Part shown: positions 25,376 through 34,283 of the stretch, piece by piece
How positions within the stretch are numbered: the first letter of the stretch is position 1
How the letters are laid out: every line of letters starts with the position of its first letter
From: Pseudanabaena sp. ABRG5-3
GTDB lineage: Bacteria > Cyanobacteriota > Cyanobacteriia > Pseudanabaenales > Pseudanabaenaceae
DNA: 64,000 nucleotides
Reading direction: 5' to 3'
NCBI RefSeq assembly: GCF_003967015.1
Contig: NZ_AP017560.1
Coordinates: 4,462,048-4,526,047 of the forward strand
Notes under the pieces: generated by a model
Databases searched by the model: none
Seen by the model: the letters and a program-made list of their open reading frames with translations, nothing else
Told to the model about the DNA's origin: nothing
Made by a program: the position numbers and the translations under genes

Positions 25376-28252
25376 TCAAAAAGTACCTGCTAATGCGCTG
25401 ACGCAGCGATCGCAGATATGGGGATGTTCGGTAGACTCACCGATATGGGTCGAGTAGTTCCAACAACGGGGACATTTCTCACCATCAGCTTTGATTACAG
25501 CAATTTGTAAATTCGTAGCCTCTCCCTTGAAGTCAGCAGAGGGTAAGCTATCGACAAGCTCGACCTGTGACACGATGAAGAGATAGCGCAAATCTTCCCC
25601 TAACGATTCTAGATAAGCTTTCTGAGTGGCATCGGTGGCAACTAGTAAGACCTTCGCTTCTAGGGGTGCGCCGATCAGTTTGCCAGTTCTGGCGGATTCC
25701 AAAACTTTGTTGACCTCAGAACGGACATCGCGCAAGTATTCCCATTTGTCTGCCAATTCAGGTTTATGCCATTCAGGATGCACAATAAACCAGCCAGATT
25801 GGAAGACAGACTTGGTCGGTGCAGGATAGGGCAAGTATTGCCAGATATCTTCGGCAGTGTGGGCAAGGACCGGTGCGATCGCTTTGGCAATAGCCTCTAA
25901 GCAATACATCAACACCGTCTGGCAACTGCGGCGACGGGCAGCATTGGGCGCACTGATATAGAGGCGATCTTTGGCAATGTCTAAATAGAAGTTCGATAAA
26001 TCGACGGTGCAGAAGTTTTGGATGGTTTGGAAGAAGCGCGAGAATTGGAATTTTTCATAGGCTTCGGTGATGTCTCTAGTGACTTCGTAAAGTCGATGCA
26101 GGATGTAGCGATCGCTTTCCGTGAGATCGGCATAGGGAACTAGATGTTCCACAGGTTGAAAATCAAAGAGATTGCTGAGCAAGAATCTGGCGGTATTGCG
26201 AATCTTGCGCGACACATCGGACATCTGCGCCAAAATCGTCTTGCCGACAGGAACATCACTGCTATAGTCAACGCTTGCAGCCCAAAGCCGAATTACGTCA
26301 GCACCGTATGGCGGCTCTTTCTTTTGATCTTTCCCTCCATTGATCACCACCATGGGATCGACAATATTGCCAAGGGATTTACTCATTTTCTGTCCCTTCT
26401 CATCTAGTAAAAAGCCGTGAGTTAGAACTGTCTTGTAAGGAGCGTAGCCATTAGTCGCCACACTGGTAAGGAGCGAAGACTGGAACCAACCACGATGTTG
26501 ATCAGAACCTTCGAGATAGATATCCGCAGGATAGTTTAGTTCGTAGGGAACCAACTTAGAATCATGACTCTCACCGCCAAGTACCCCTGCCCATGAGGAA
26601 CCAGAATCAAACCAGACATCCATCGTGTCTGTACCTTTGCGGTACTTGCGACCGTTGTTTTTATAGGATTCAGGAAGTAATGCTTCTACTTCTCTTTCCC
26701 ACCACACATCGGAACCATGCTCACGAATGAGTTCTTGAATGTGAGTAACAGTTTCTTCCGTGAGCAAAGGCTCATTAGTTTCTTCGTCATAGAATACGGG
26801 AATCGGCACGCCCCAAGTGCGCTGACGGGAAATACACCAGTCCGATCGCTCTTGCACCATTGAAGTAATCCGATTCTCACCGATCGCAGGAATCCAGTTA
26901 ACTTCTTTGATCGATTTCAAAGCTTCTTCGCGGAAACCATCAACGGAAGCAAACCACTGCTCCGTGGCGCGAACAATCACAGGCTTCTTAGTGCGCCAAT
27001 CATAGGGATATTTATGGTTATAGGCTTCTTCTTTAATCAGGGTTCCATTCGCAGTCAAGATTTCGACAACCTTAGCATTGCCTTCCTTAAGAACACTCAA
27101 ACCTGCTAACTCTTCGCCAGCATCCTCATTGAAAATGCCGCGATCATCCACAAGGGAAATCATGCCTAAATGATATTTTCTGCCCACTACAAAGTCATCT
27201 TGACCATGATTAGGCGCAGTATGCACTAAACCCGTACCTGATTCCGCAGTGACGTGATCGCCTAAGACAATCGGACTAGGGCGATCGCAAATGGGATGCT
27301 TAGCGATCGTTCCTTCGAGAACATCACCCTTGAAGGTATATTTCACTTCCAAAGCTTGCTCAAAAGTAGCGGCTAACTTCTCAACCAGTTCCGTGGCAAC
27401 GATATAGTTCTTGTCACCAGCAGCGACAATGCTGTAACTGAGATGGGGGTTAGCGCTAATGCCCAAGTTGGCAGGAATTGTCCAAGGTGTAGTTGTCCAG
27501 ATCACAGCATGGAGATTTGCGAGATCAGCGATCGCCTTCAACTTCTCGCTAGATTGGGTAACTGGAAACGCCACATAGATACTGCGCGAAACATGATTCT
27601 CGGGATATTCCAATTCGGCTTCCGCGAGGGCAGTATGGGAACTGGGCGACCAATATACGGGCTTCAGACCACGATAGATATAGCCTTTCAGAGCGATTTT
27701 TCCAAATACACCGATTTGGGCTGCTTCATATTCAGGCTTTAGGGTGTAATAGGCGTTCTCATAATCACCCCAAACCCCTAAACGCTTAAACACAGCCGCT
27801 TGTTCGCCAATAGTTTGTAACGCGAATTCCTTCGCCCGTTGCCGCAACTGTAACGGCGTTAACTTAGCCCGTTCTTCTGCTTTGATATTTTGTAAAACTT
27901 TAAGTTCGATCGGTAAGCCATGACAGTCCCAACCTAAAACATAACGGGCTTTACGTCCACGGAGAAGTTGGTAACGGTTAATAATATCTTTTAAGGATTT
28001 GCCCAAGGCATGACCCATGTGCAACGTCCCATTCGCGTAGGGAGGACCATCATGTAGGGTAAAAATATCACCCTTGTTATTGCTGCTTAAGTCCTCATAA
28101 ATGCCCTGCTCTTGCCAAAACTTTTGAATCTCTGGTTCACGAATAATTGCATTTGCCCGCATCGAAAAGTCGGTTTGGGGCAAGTTTACGGTGTCCTTAT
28201 ATTCAGGATTACCTGCCAGATTCTCAGAGTTGGCTTTAGGAGCAGATGTCAT
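25376..28252 (-). CDS. ileS: Isoleucyl-tRNA synthetase
   Basis: A 958-residue class I synthetase. HIGH motif in PPYANGTLHMGHALGKS near residue 75; KMSKS motif in EKGQKMSKSLGN near 620; an editing (CP1) domain lies between (TTTPWTIPANLGISANP, GTGLVHTAPNHGQDDF). The C-terminal zinc finger CPRCWNYSTHIGE...HICDRC is complete. Length is normal for the bacterial cytosolic type. Single gene, no T-box or other leader visible on the minus strand upstream (28253-28496 holds nothing recognisable). Confidence 0.97.
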   Translation of the reverse strand: MTSAPKANSENLAGNPEYKDTVNLPQTDFSMRANAIIREPEIQKFWQEQGIYEDLSSNNKGDIFTLHDGPPYANGTLHMGHALGKSLKDIINRYQLLRGRKARYVLGWDCHGLPIELKVLQNIKAEERAKLTPLQLRQRAKEFALQTIGEQAAVFKRLGVWGDYENAYYTLKPEYEAAQIGVFGKIALKGYIYRGLKPVYWSPSSHTALAEAELEYPENHVSRSIYVAFPVTQSSEKLKAIADLANLHAVIWTTTPWTIPANLGISANPHLSYSIVAAGDKNYIVATELVEKLAATFEQALEVKYTFKGDVLEGTIAKHPICDRPSPIVLGDHVTAESGTGLVHTAPNHGQDDFVVGRKYHLGMISLVDDRGIFNEDAGEELAGLSVLKEGNAKVVEILTANGTLIKEEAYNHKYPYDWRTKKPVIVRATEQWFASVDGFREEALKSIKEVNWIPAIGENRITSMVQERSDWCISRQRTWGVPIPVFYDEETNEPLLTEETVTHIQELIREHGSDVWWEREVEALLPESYKNNGRKYRKGTDTMDVWFDSGSSWAGVLGGESHDSKLVPYELNYPADIYLEGSDQHRGWFQSSLLTSVATNGYAPYKTVLTHGFLLDEKGQKMSKSLGNIVDPMVVINGGKDQKKEPPYGADVIRLWAASVDYSSDVPVGKTILAQMSDVSRKIRNTARFLLSNLFDFQPVEHLVPYADLTESDRYILHRLYEVTRDITEAYEKFQFSRFFQTIQNFCTVDLSNFYLDIAKDRLYISAPNAARRRSCQTVLMYCLEAIAKAIAPVLAHTAEDIWQYLPYPAPTKSVFQSGWFIVHPEWHKPELADKWEYLRDVRSEVNKVLESARTGKLIGAPLEAKVLLVATDATQKAYLESLGEDLRYLFIVSQVELVDSLPSADFKGEATNLQIAVIKADGEKCPRCWNYSTHIGESTEHPHICDRCVSALAGTF

Positions 28253-28496
28253 TGTTCTAAACTACGTTAAAATTTGCTAAGGTTTACCCCCCATTATGAC
28301 GCAATATTAAGCAAACAGATATTACAGATATTATTTTGTGGGTCATGTTTGCAATTGCTTCGTTGTATTTGAAGCAAAATCTCAGAAGAGAATTGACAGG
28401 AAATCTCGGCTAAATCTAAGGACGAGATAGCTACTTTTTGTCGTGTATCCCTAAACAGGCTAGGATACAAATACATCAAGTAATTAGGAATTAACA

Positions 28497-28784
28497 ATGG
28501 TAGAACGTCCTATCAAAAAAGCAGATCGTCAGCCTAAGCCCGAAGGTAACGAAAATACAACTAGCGCGAAACGGTCTGACGACTCCGATAAAAAGCGTTC
28601 TGGCCGTGATGGTGGCAAGGGCAAGAGAGATAAAAGGGGTGGAAGAGATGAAGAAGTAAAGGCTCCCGTAAATCTTGCTTTGGTGAGGGGACCAAAACCA
28701 GTTAAGCCCCAGCCAGTTGTAGAAGAAATTATTTCCGAAGAACCCGCAGCAACTGAAGAAAGCGCACCAGAAGAAACAGCATAA
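28497..28784 (+). CDS. Disordered basic-acidic small protein
   Basis: A 95-residue protein with almost no hydrophobic core. The N-terminal half is rich in Lys, Arg, Asp and Gly (DKKRSGRDGGKGKRDKRGGR) and the C-terminal third is acidic and Pro-rich (EEIISEEPAATEESAPEE). A good TAGGAATTAACA-ATG context and a terminator immediately after the stop support expression. Basic Gly-rich tracts suggest RNA or ribosome association, but this is inference. Function unknown. Confidence 0.65.
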   Translation: MVERPIKKADRQPKPEGNENTTSAKRSDDSDKKRSGRDGGKGKRDKRGGRDEEVKAPVNLALVRGPKPVKPQPVVEEIISEEPAATEESAPEETA

Positions 28785-28787
28785 ATA

Positions 28788-28864
28788 AAAAAAAGGAGGT
28801 GCAAAGTACCTCCTTTTTTAGTAAATATAAATATAAATATAAAGAGGTGCAAAGCACCTCTTTT
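28788..28864. terminator. Twin terminators between convergent genes
   Basis: Two short hairpins with runs on both sides: AAAGGAGGTGCAAAGTACCT followed by CCTTTTTT, and AAAGAGGTGCAAAGCACCTC followed by TTTTATTTTTT. The loops are nearly the same; one probably serves each strand. Confidence 0.8.
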
Positions 28865-29735
28865 ATTTTTTAGTAAGTAAACCTTGGCTAGGACTAAAAA
28901 CTAGGGTTAGCAAAAACAAAATGAGGACGGATAAAACGATCGCAGGACCAGAGGGCAGATTCAAATAGTAACTGGCATATAAACCGATCGCACTTGCTGT
29001 TACACCTATAGCTGCGCCCACAAAAATCATTTGATGCAATTCCTTGACTAATAAATAAGCCGTAATCGCAGGGCCCACTAACAGCGAGACGACTAACACT
29101 ACGCCCATCGTTTGCATACTGGCAATAATCGTTAAAGTGACTCCTGCCATTAAGCCCAAATAGATCAGATTCACAGGGAGTCCTAGTGCTTGCGCCCCAG
29201 TGCGATCAAAGGTGTAAAACAGTAATTGCTTATAAAATATGGCGATCGCGACTAGAACGATCACGGTAATAACTCCAGACCGAATCGTATCGGTCTGAGA
29301 AACGCTGAGAATATCGCCAAACAAAAAGCCATGTAGGTCGATTTTGATTTTGAGTAGGGAAATTAGCAAAATCCCGATCGCAAAGAAACTAGAAGATGTC
29401 AATGCCATTGCTGCATCAACCTTGACGCGAGTTTGCGATCGCAACCATGCAATTAAAAATGCGCTGCTAATCCCTGAAATAAATGCCCCGATCGCTACAT
29501 CAATTTTATAAAAAAAGGCGATCGCCATCCCCGGCATGACAGTATGGGTCATCACATCTCCTAGCAATGCCATGCGCTGCACAATCAGGAAACATCCGAT
29601 CGCAGGGCAAACAATTCCTGCTAAACCACCTGCAATGATGGCATTTCGCATAAATTCTAGGGCAAGTGGTTCGGTGAGCCATTGCCAGATGGGAAATTGG
29701 GCAAATATTGGCGTGATTATTGATGTGGATATCAA
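28863..29735 (-). CDS. Metal ABC transporter permease (ZnuB/MntB family)
   Basis: A 290-residue ABC-3 family permease with about eight hydrophobic helices. Recognisable segments: RNAIIAGGLAGIVCPAIGCFLIVQRMALLGDVMTHTVMPGMAIAF (residues 30-75) and VVLVVSLLVGPAITAYLLVKEL near 210. It imports Zn2+, Mn2+ or Fe2+ across the plasma membrane in partnership with an ATPase and a periplasmic binding protein. Neither partner is encoded in the window, so the metal cannot be inferred. The gene ends close to the twin terminators. Confidence 0.9.
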   Translation of the reverse strand: MISTSIITPIFAQFPIWQWLTEPLALEFMRNAIIAGGLAGIVCPAIGCFLIVQRMALLGDVMTHTVMPGMAIAFFYKIDVAIGAFISGISSAFLIAWLRSQTRVKVDAAMALTSSSFFAIGILLISLLKIKIDLHGFLFGDILSVSQTDTIRSGVITVIVLVAIAIFYKQLLFYTFDRTGAQALGLPVNLIYLGLMAGVTLTIIASMQTMGVVLVVSLLVGPAITAYLLVKELHQMIFVGAAIGVTASAIGLYASYYLNLPSGPAIVLSVLILFLLTLVFSPSQGLLTKK

Positions 29736-29845
29736 AGCTAATTATTGAGTGAGTTATACGTGTCGTCGCTATGTCAATTTTGTCATACGCGATCGCTTTC
29801 CATTGAAACAGAGGAATTTGTGCAGCAGGTTGCTGCACTATTGGT

Positions 29846-30355
29846 TCATTGTGCTTCTGAGCCAAACGCAGCGATCCATTTGTGCTGAATTGCGGTTTCG
29901 AGGAGACTTTGGACGATCGCTAACCATGCAATATTTTCGAGTAGTAAGATGGCGCTTACTAAAGCTAGTTGGACTAAAGGCAAGAGCGTAAGTGTAGGCA
30001 AGTCGCGATCAATTGCACCAAAACTACGGATACAGGCAAAGGCTAAAATTGCGCCTGATTTGAGATGGGAGTTGCGATCGCGCCGCACAATGTAGCGATA
30101 GGTAACGGCAAACAAAAAACCTGAAAAGCCGATCATGCCTAGCTTAATTAGCAAAATGAAGGAGTTACCAAGCTCAAAGCTGCTGATTAGCTGCTCACCT
30201 GTTAGAAAATTCTGCAAAAAGTGATGCAATAGGGCGATCGCAAAAAATGCGAAAACACTAGCGATCACGCCGAGAAAACCAGCTTTAAAAGATTCAATGC
30301 GATCGGCTACAGATAGATGCTCTGATTCAGTCGAAATAGGATGAGAAGATTGCAC
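29846..30355 (-). CDS. Conserved cyanobacterial membrane protein
   Basis: A 169-residue protein with four predicted transmembrane helices (about 28-45, 65-82, 98-108 and 120-142). No catalytic motif is visible. It is upstream of and co-directional with the permease, 110 bases apart; whether they share a transcript is unclear. The N-terminal 20 residues are polar. I do not recognise the family. Confidence 0.7.
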   Translation of the reverse strand: MQSSHPISTESEHLSVADRIESFKAGFLGVIASVFAFFAIALLHHFLQNFLTGEQLISSFELGNSFILLIKLGMIGFSGFLFAVTYRYIVRRDRNSHLKSGAILAFACIRSFGAIDRDLPTLTLLPLVQLALVSAILLLENIAWLAIVQSLLETAIQHKWIAAFGSEAQ

Positions 30356-30441
30356 GCTCGTTAACTATATTTGGGTCTACAGCAATCCTACATGAGTTCA
30401 GAGGTTACAGAAAATCTCTACACTGCATAAAATGAAAAAAT

Positions 30442-30849
30442 TCAGTTGCTAACTCGCCAGTTCTGAATTTGCAGATTTGCGATTCTTTCAAATTCGCGAA
30501 CATTAGCTGTTACAAGAATTAGCTCATGCGTTATGGCAGTGGCGGCAATAAGTACATCATAAGCACCTATTGGAGTGCCTGCCTGTTTTAGAAAGCTTCT
30601 AATTTGAGCAGTTTGTTTTGCTTCTTCTTCTCCAAAAGGCAAAATTGTAACTGAATCAAGAAACGAGTTGATTAGGGGTTGGATTTTGACTGCTCTTTGG
30701 GGATTGATAGCCAATCCATATTTCAGTTCCATAGATGTTATCGATGAAACAGCAATATTTTCAGGAGAAATCGACTTTAATCGTTGTGATGTATTTAGTT
30801 CACCTTTTACAAAGTCACTGACTACACAAGTATCAAGTAAATATCGCAT
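30442..30849 (-). CDS. VapC-type PIN-domain toxin
   Basis: A 135-residue PIN nuclease. Acidic residues at the expected places: MRYLLDTCVVSDFVKG (D6), MELKYGL (Glu in the SxxExxxG-type motif), GAYDVLIAATA (Asp near 99) and VTANVREFERI. This set coordinates Mg2+ in VapC toxins, which cleave tRNA or rRNA. The antitoxin gene lies 18 bases upstream. The sequence looks intact. Confidence 0.9.
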   Translation of the reverse strand: MRYLLDTCVVSDFVKGELNTSQRLKSISPENIAVSSITSMELKYGLAINPQRAVKIQPLINSFLDSVTILPFGEEEAKQTAQIRSFLKQAGTPIGAYDVLIAATAITHELILVTANVREFERIANLQIQNWRVSN

Positions 30850-30867
30850 AGATGAGATTTACAAACT

Positions 30868-31083
30868 TTAAAGTGTTATTTCTTGGGGCGGTAGTAGCTC
30901 ATCTCGATAGGACTCAAAGTCAATACTGTCTGCAAAACCTTGATGTTGCAAAATCAAATCTGACCAAGTACTAATCTTATTTTCCAAAAATGTAACAAAT
31001 ACATTGCTTTCGCGAATCCCCTGCGGGACTTCAGCAAGACTAATTTGCCCATTTTTATAAATTCCCTGCACAGTTTTTAGCAT
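30868..31083 (-). CDS. Antitoxin of the 30-kb VapC (DUF104-like)
   Basis: A 71-residue protein. VQGIYKNGQISLAEVPQGIRESNVFVTFLEN resembles the short beta-rich antitoxins of the DUF104/AF2212 type that begin with a Y-x-x-G-x-(I/L) pattern. The C-terminal part is acidic and would cover the PIN active site. Located just upstream of the toxin on the same strand. Confidence 0.75.
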   Translation of the reverse strand: MLKTVQGIYKNGQISLAEVPQGIRESNVFVTFLENKISTWSDLILQHQGFADSIDFESYRDELLPPQEITL

Positions 31084-31160
31084 AGATTAACCTCCAACAA
31101 TTGCACGATCTCTATTCTCACATTCTGCCATGTCAAATTAGGATTTCAGTGCGATCGCTT

Positions 31161-31487
31161 TTAACTTTGCTGTTCTAAATAATCGGCGACTGCTTGCAAA
31201 TCTGCTAATCCTCGATTCAGGCGATCGCGCATTGCTTCATCGAGTTTAGGATTTTGCAAGGCAACTTCTTGAATTGCTTCTAGCCATTTGGAGATTGGTA
31301 CATGGCGCACGGCTTCACGTAGTCCCATGTTTGCCAAGATGCCAAGATAAAAGCCTGTGAAGTCTTGACCTCCATATTCATAGAAGCCGTCCCATAGTTC
31401 TAATTTTTCAGGGGTGTATTCAAAGTATTGATCGGAGGTGATTGGGGTGCGATCGAGTTGGGGTTGGGGAAGTGGTGGTTTAGTCAT
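31161..31487 (-). CDS. Unknown cyanobacterial protein, 108 residues
   Basis: Proline-rich start, then ITSDQYFEYTPEKLELWDGFYEYGGQDFTGFYLGILANMGLREAVRHVP and a helical C-terminus (DEAMRDRLNRGLADLQAVADYL). The W-D-G-F-Y-E-Y-G-G block is reminiscent of proteins encoded beside Uma2-type nucleases, but no function is known. It lies 78 bases downstream of the VapBC module and 22 bases from the next gene on the same strand. Confidence 0.65.
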   Translation of the reverse strand: MTKPPLPQPQLDRTPITSDQYFEYTPEKLELWDGFYEYGGQDFTGFYLGILANMGLREAVRHVPISKWLEAIQEVALQNPKLDEAMRDRLNRGLADLQAVADYLEQQS

Positions 31488-31509
31488 GGGAAGCCACTGA
31501 AAATTCTTA

Positions 31510-32451
31510 TCAATTTATCAAATAAGTTTGTCGATAATTTCTATCTGCCATATATAAAGCCTCTGATTCACTCCATTGTTTCATCGGCTCCAAATCTGCA
31601 ACAATTGCAAACTGACTTAAATATAAATTATCTCCTAAAACATTAGCGATAACTTTGGCGATCACCTTACAGCAACTTTGCGGATAACGTACTACTTGTT
31701 CTTCACTAAAGCGAATTACCAACCAATTTCTATTAAGGAAAAAGTTATTGCGATTTGTATCTTTGCTAGCTCCAACAAAGTGAGTAGGAATTTTACTGTT
31801 ATAGGCATAAGGCTCATCAATCTCTATGTCAATGTATAAATTTACTTCTTTGTCGATATAGACAAAATCAGGGCTGTAATGATACTTAAAATTTGGAATA
31901 TTTAGCGTAAGTCCGCGTTTTACTTTGTCCTTAAAATAGTGAGTGAGATATGCATAAAACTTGGCTTCTGAGAAGCCTACTTGAGCTTTACTATTCCCTC
32001 CATCGTGGGTTTTGGTTTGCCTGAGTATCCGCAAAAGTTCTAATTTTCGATACGAAGCTACATTTTCGTAACTATGGATATGCTTGATCTCTTCCTGATA
32101 TTCTCGCTTCGCCTGTTGATAGAACTGCAATAACTTTGGATACTTCCTTACTTGGTTATCATAGTCACGTTTTCGCTGTGGAAAACTCTGATTCATTGAC
32201 CATGCGAGATAAGCAACTATACAAGTGCTTAGAGTGATCGCTGTAATACCTAGCCAAATATTAAAAAATGCAAGCACCAATGACGCGACAAAGCCAACAG
32301 TCATCCACCTTATTAATACCTTTCTGTCATAGATTTCTGGTGGTGAAGATGGTTTTTGTGGTGCTGTCTCTGTAAATACAGGTACAGGTGGATTGACGCT
32401 TTGGGCGCGTTGTATGGACTGGGGAATTAAGATGATCGGATAGTTCATCAT
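31510..32451 (-). CDS. Membrane-anchored protein with a nuclease-like C-terminal domain
   Basis: A 313-residue protein starting at the ATG behind GGAGG (7 bases upstream). Two adjacent transmembrane helices at about residues 45-85 are followed by a helical linker and a C-terminal domain. The latter contains FKYHYSPDFVYIDKEVNLYIDIEIDEPYAYNSK, with Asp...Asp-x-Glu-x-Asp spacing like the PD-(D/E)XK/DUF559 endonuclease fold, and RNWLVIRFSEEQV, a common late strand of that fold. Catalytic activity is inferred, not shown. Nothing indicates its target. Confidence 0.6.
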   Translation of the reverse strand: MMNYPIILIPQSIQRAQSVNPPVPVFTETAPQKPSSPPEIYDRKVLIRWMTVGFVASLVLAFFNIWLGITAITLSTCIVAYLAWSMNQSFPQRKRDYDNQVRKYPKLLQFYQQAKREYQEEIKHIHSYENVASYRKLELLRILRQTKTHDGGNSKAQVGFSEAKFYAYLTHYFKDKVKRGLTLNIPNFKYHYSPDFVYIDKEVNLYIDIEIDEPYAYNSKIPTHFVGASKDTNRNNFFLNRNWLVIRFSEEQVVRYPQSCCKVIAKVIANVLGDNLYLSQFAIVADLEPMKQWSESEALYMADRNYRQTYLIN

Positions 32452-32690
32452 CACTAAACCTCCATTTGACAAACTCTAACACAGGCGATCGCTTGATCTA
32501 CTGTCGGCATGATTGACTGATAAATTTGACAAGCCTTACTTTATTAGACTTTAAAATTTCAGACTTAAGTTTCGTTTTTAGGAAACTTGTGAGACTTTAG
32601 GCAACTAGGCAAGCCTGTCAAAAAGATGTAATAATTTGTAACAGAATTGACAAGCGATCGCTTAACCATACGTTCAAAACGATCAAATCC

Positions 32691-33092
32691 ATGGAACCCG
32701 AATCAATAAATACGGAAACCTCTGACGCAGAAACTAAACCCGTACTCAATATCACCATAGTTGAAGCCTCTGAAGGCAAAGAAGAACCCCATCGTCATGA
32801 ATGTGGCGTATGTGGCTATATATATGAACCATCAATAGGTGATACCAAACGGAATATTCCTGCGGGTACACCCTTTGAAGAAATTGCCGAAGACTGGCGT
32901 TGCCCCGTCTGTAACACCAAGAAAAAATCCTTTGCAGATATTGGCGTTGCCTCCAAGCCTTCAGGATTTACCGAAAACCTTGGCTATGGCTTTGGCGTAA
33001 ATGTCATGACCCCTAGCCAGAAAAACCTACTCATATTTGGATCATTGGCACTTGCCGTCATTTTCTTTATCAGTCTATACGCACTCGATTAA
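32691..33092 (+). CDS. rubA: Membrane-anchored rubredoxin RubA
   Basis: A 133-residue rubredoxin with the two CxxCG-type knuckles HECGVCGYIYEPSIGD and WRCPVCNTKKKSF binding one Fe, an acidic N-terminal extension, and a C-terminal membrane helix (residues 112-131). RubA is required for photosystem assembly in oxygenic phototrophs. It is followed by ycf48 on the same strand, the usual cyanobacterial arrangement. Confidence 0.95.
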   Translation: MEPESINTETSDAETKPVLNITIVEASEGKEEPHRHECGVCGYIYEPSIGDTKRNIPAGTPFEEIAEDWRCPVCNTKKKSFADIGVASKPSGFTENLGYGFGVNVMTPSQKNLLIFGSLALAVIFFISLYALD

Positions 33093-33171
33093 TTGGCGAT
33101 TAATTAACTAGTTCAGTATTCATTCGGTATTATTTCAGAATTATCATTTTACGGACTTTTATAGATTTTTT

Positions 33172-34173
33172 ATGAAAAAAAGCATAAAACGCTTTCTTAG
33201 CTCTTTACTTGTTTGTCTATTGCTTTGCGTGACATTGTTAGGCGTAGCGATACCCAGTGCCTCCGCAAATCATGGCAACTGGCACAAAGTAGAGCTACCT
33301 GTAGCCATCACCCCCCTTGATCTTTGGTTTGACAAATATGAACCCAATCATGGCTGGCTAGTAGGTACTGACGCTACTTTGCTCGAATCTATCGACGGCG
33401 GCAAAACTTGGGAAGAGCGCAAACTCGATCTCGGCGATGGCATCTATCGTTTCTCATCGATCAGCTTCTCTGGTAACGAAGGTTGGATTACAGGGCAACC
33501 TGCACTCCTGCTCCATACCACCGATAACGGTCAGTCTTGGTCACGCATTGGGCTTAGCTCCAAACTCCCTGGAGATCCCTTTAAGATCGTGGCTCAAGGT
33601 CGTAACTCTGCGGAAATGGTCACCGACTTAGGCGCAATTTATAGCACCCAAGATGGTGGTCAAAACTGGAGAGCCTTAGTTACTCAAGCCGTTGGTAATG
33701 CGCGTAACCTCAACCGTAGTGATGATGGTCGTTATGTAGCTATCTCGGCTAATGGCAACTTTTATTCCACATGGCAACCGGGGGATATGACTTGGATTCA
33801 GCATAATCGCAATAGCTCTCGCCGTGTGCAGAACATGGGCTACACTCCCGACAATCGCCTCTGGATGCTCAATCGTGGTGGTCAAGTTCAGTTTAGTGAA
33901 GTTGCCGAATTTGATAAATGGGACAAGAAGCAAACTCCTAAAGATGGTGGCGGTTTCGGTCTGCTCGATCTTGCCTATCAAGATCAAAATAATGTCTGGA
34001 TTTCTGGCGGTAGTTCAAGATTGCTGCATAGTGAAGATGGCGGCAAAACTTGGAAGCGAGATGAGTCCGCCGCAAATGCTGGCGCAAACCTTTACAAGCT
34101 CTACTTTTTCTCTCGCGATCGCGGTTTCGTAGTTGGACAAAATGGCACATTACTAGCCTATTCTCCAGACTAA
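33172..34173 (+). CDS. ycf48: Photosystem II assembly factor Ycf48/Hcf136
   Basis: A 333-residue Ycf48. A signal peptide (residues 1-33, KKSIKRFLSSLLVCLLLCVTLL then SASA) directs it to the lumen. The mature part is a seven-bladed propeller of BNR-type repeats with the repeated S-x-D-G-G-x-T-W motif (SIDGGKTWEE, TTDNGQSWSR, TQDGGQNWR, SEDGGKTWKR). It stabilises newly made D1 during PSII assembly. In many cyanobacteria psbEFLJ follows directly; here a plsC gene on the opposite strand follows. Confidence 0.96.
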   Translation: MKKSIKRFLSSLLVCLLLCVTLLGVAIPSASANHGNWHKVELPVAITPLDLWFDKYEPNHGWLVGTDATLLESIDGGKTWEERKLDLGDGIYRFSSISFSGNEGWITGQPALLLHTTDNGQSWSRIGLSSKLPGDPFKIVAQGRNSAEMVTDLGAIYSTQDGGQNWRALVTQAVGNARNLNRSDDGRYVAISANGNFYSTWQPGDMTWIQHNRNSSRRVQNMGYTPDNRLWMLNRGGQVQFSEVAEFDKWDKKQTPKDGGGFGLLDLAYQDQNNVWISGGSSRLLHSEDGGKTWKRDESAANAGANLYKLYFFSRDRGFVVGQNGTLLAYSPD

Positions 34174-34185
34174 AAAAATCGTGCT

Positions 34186-34224
34186 AAATAGTTAAGGCGG
34201 CGCTCCGCGCCGCCTTAACTATTT
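34186..34224. terminator. Palindrome after ycf48
   Basis: Arm AAATAGTTAAGGCGGCG with a CTCCG centre; it ends the ycf48 transcript or belongs to the extragenic palindromes. Confidence 0.65.
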
Positions 34225-34251
34225 AAATCCTTTGCTTTTTAGGAATACCCT

Positions 34252-34283
34252 AAAAAAAATCCCCGCTTTGCGGGGATTTTTTT
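34252..34283. terminator. Bidirectional terminator
   Basis: Stem ATCCCCGC/GCGGGGAT with a TTTG loop, flanked by A7 and T7, between convergent ycf48 and plsC. Confidence 0.9.
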
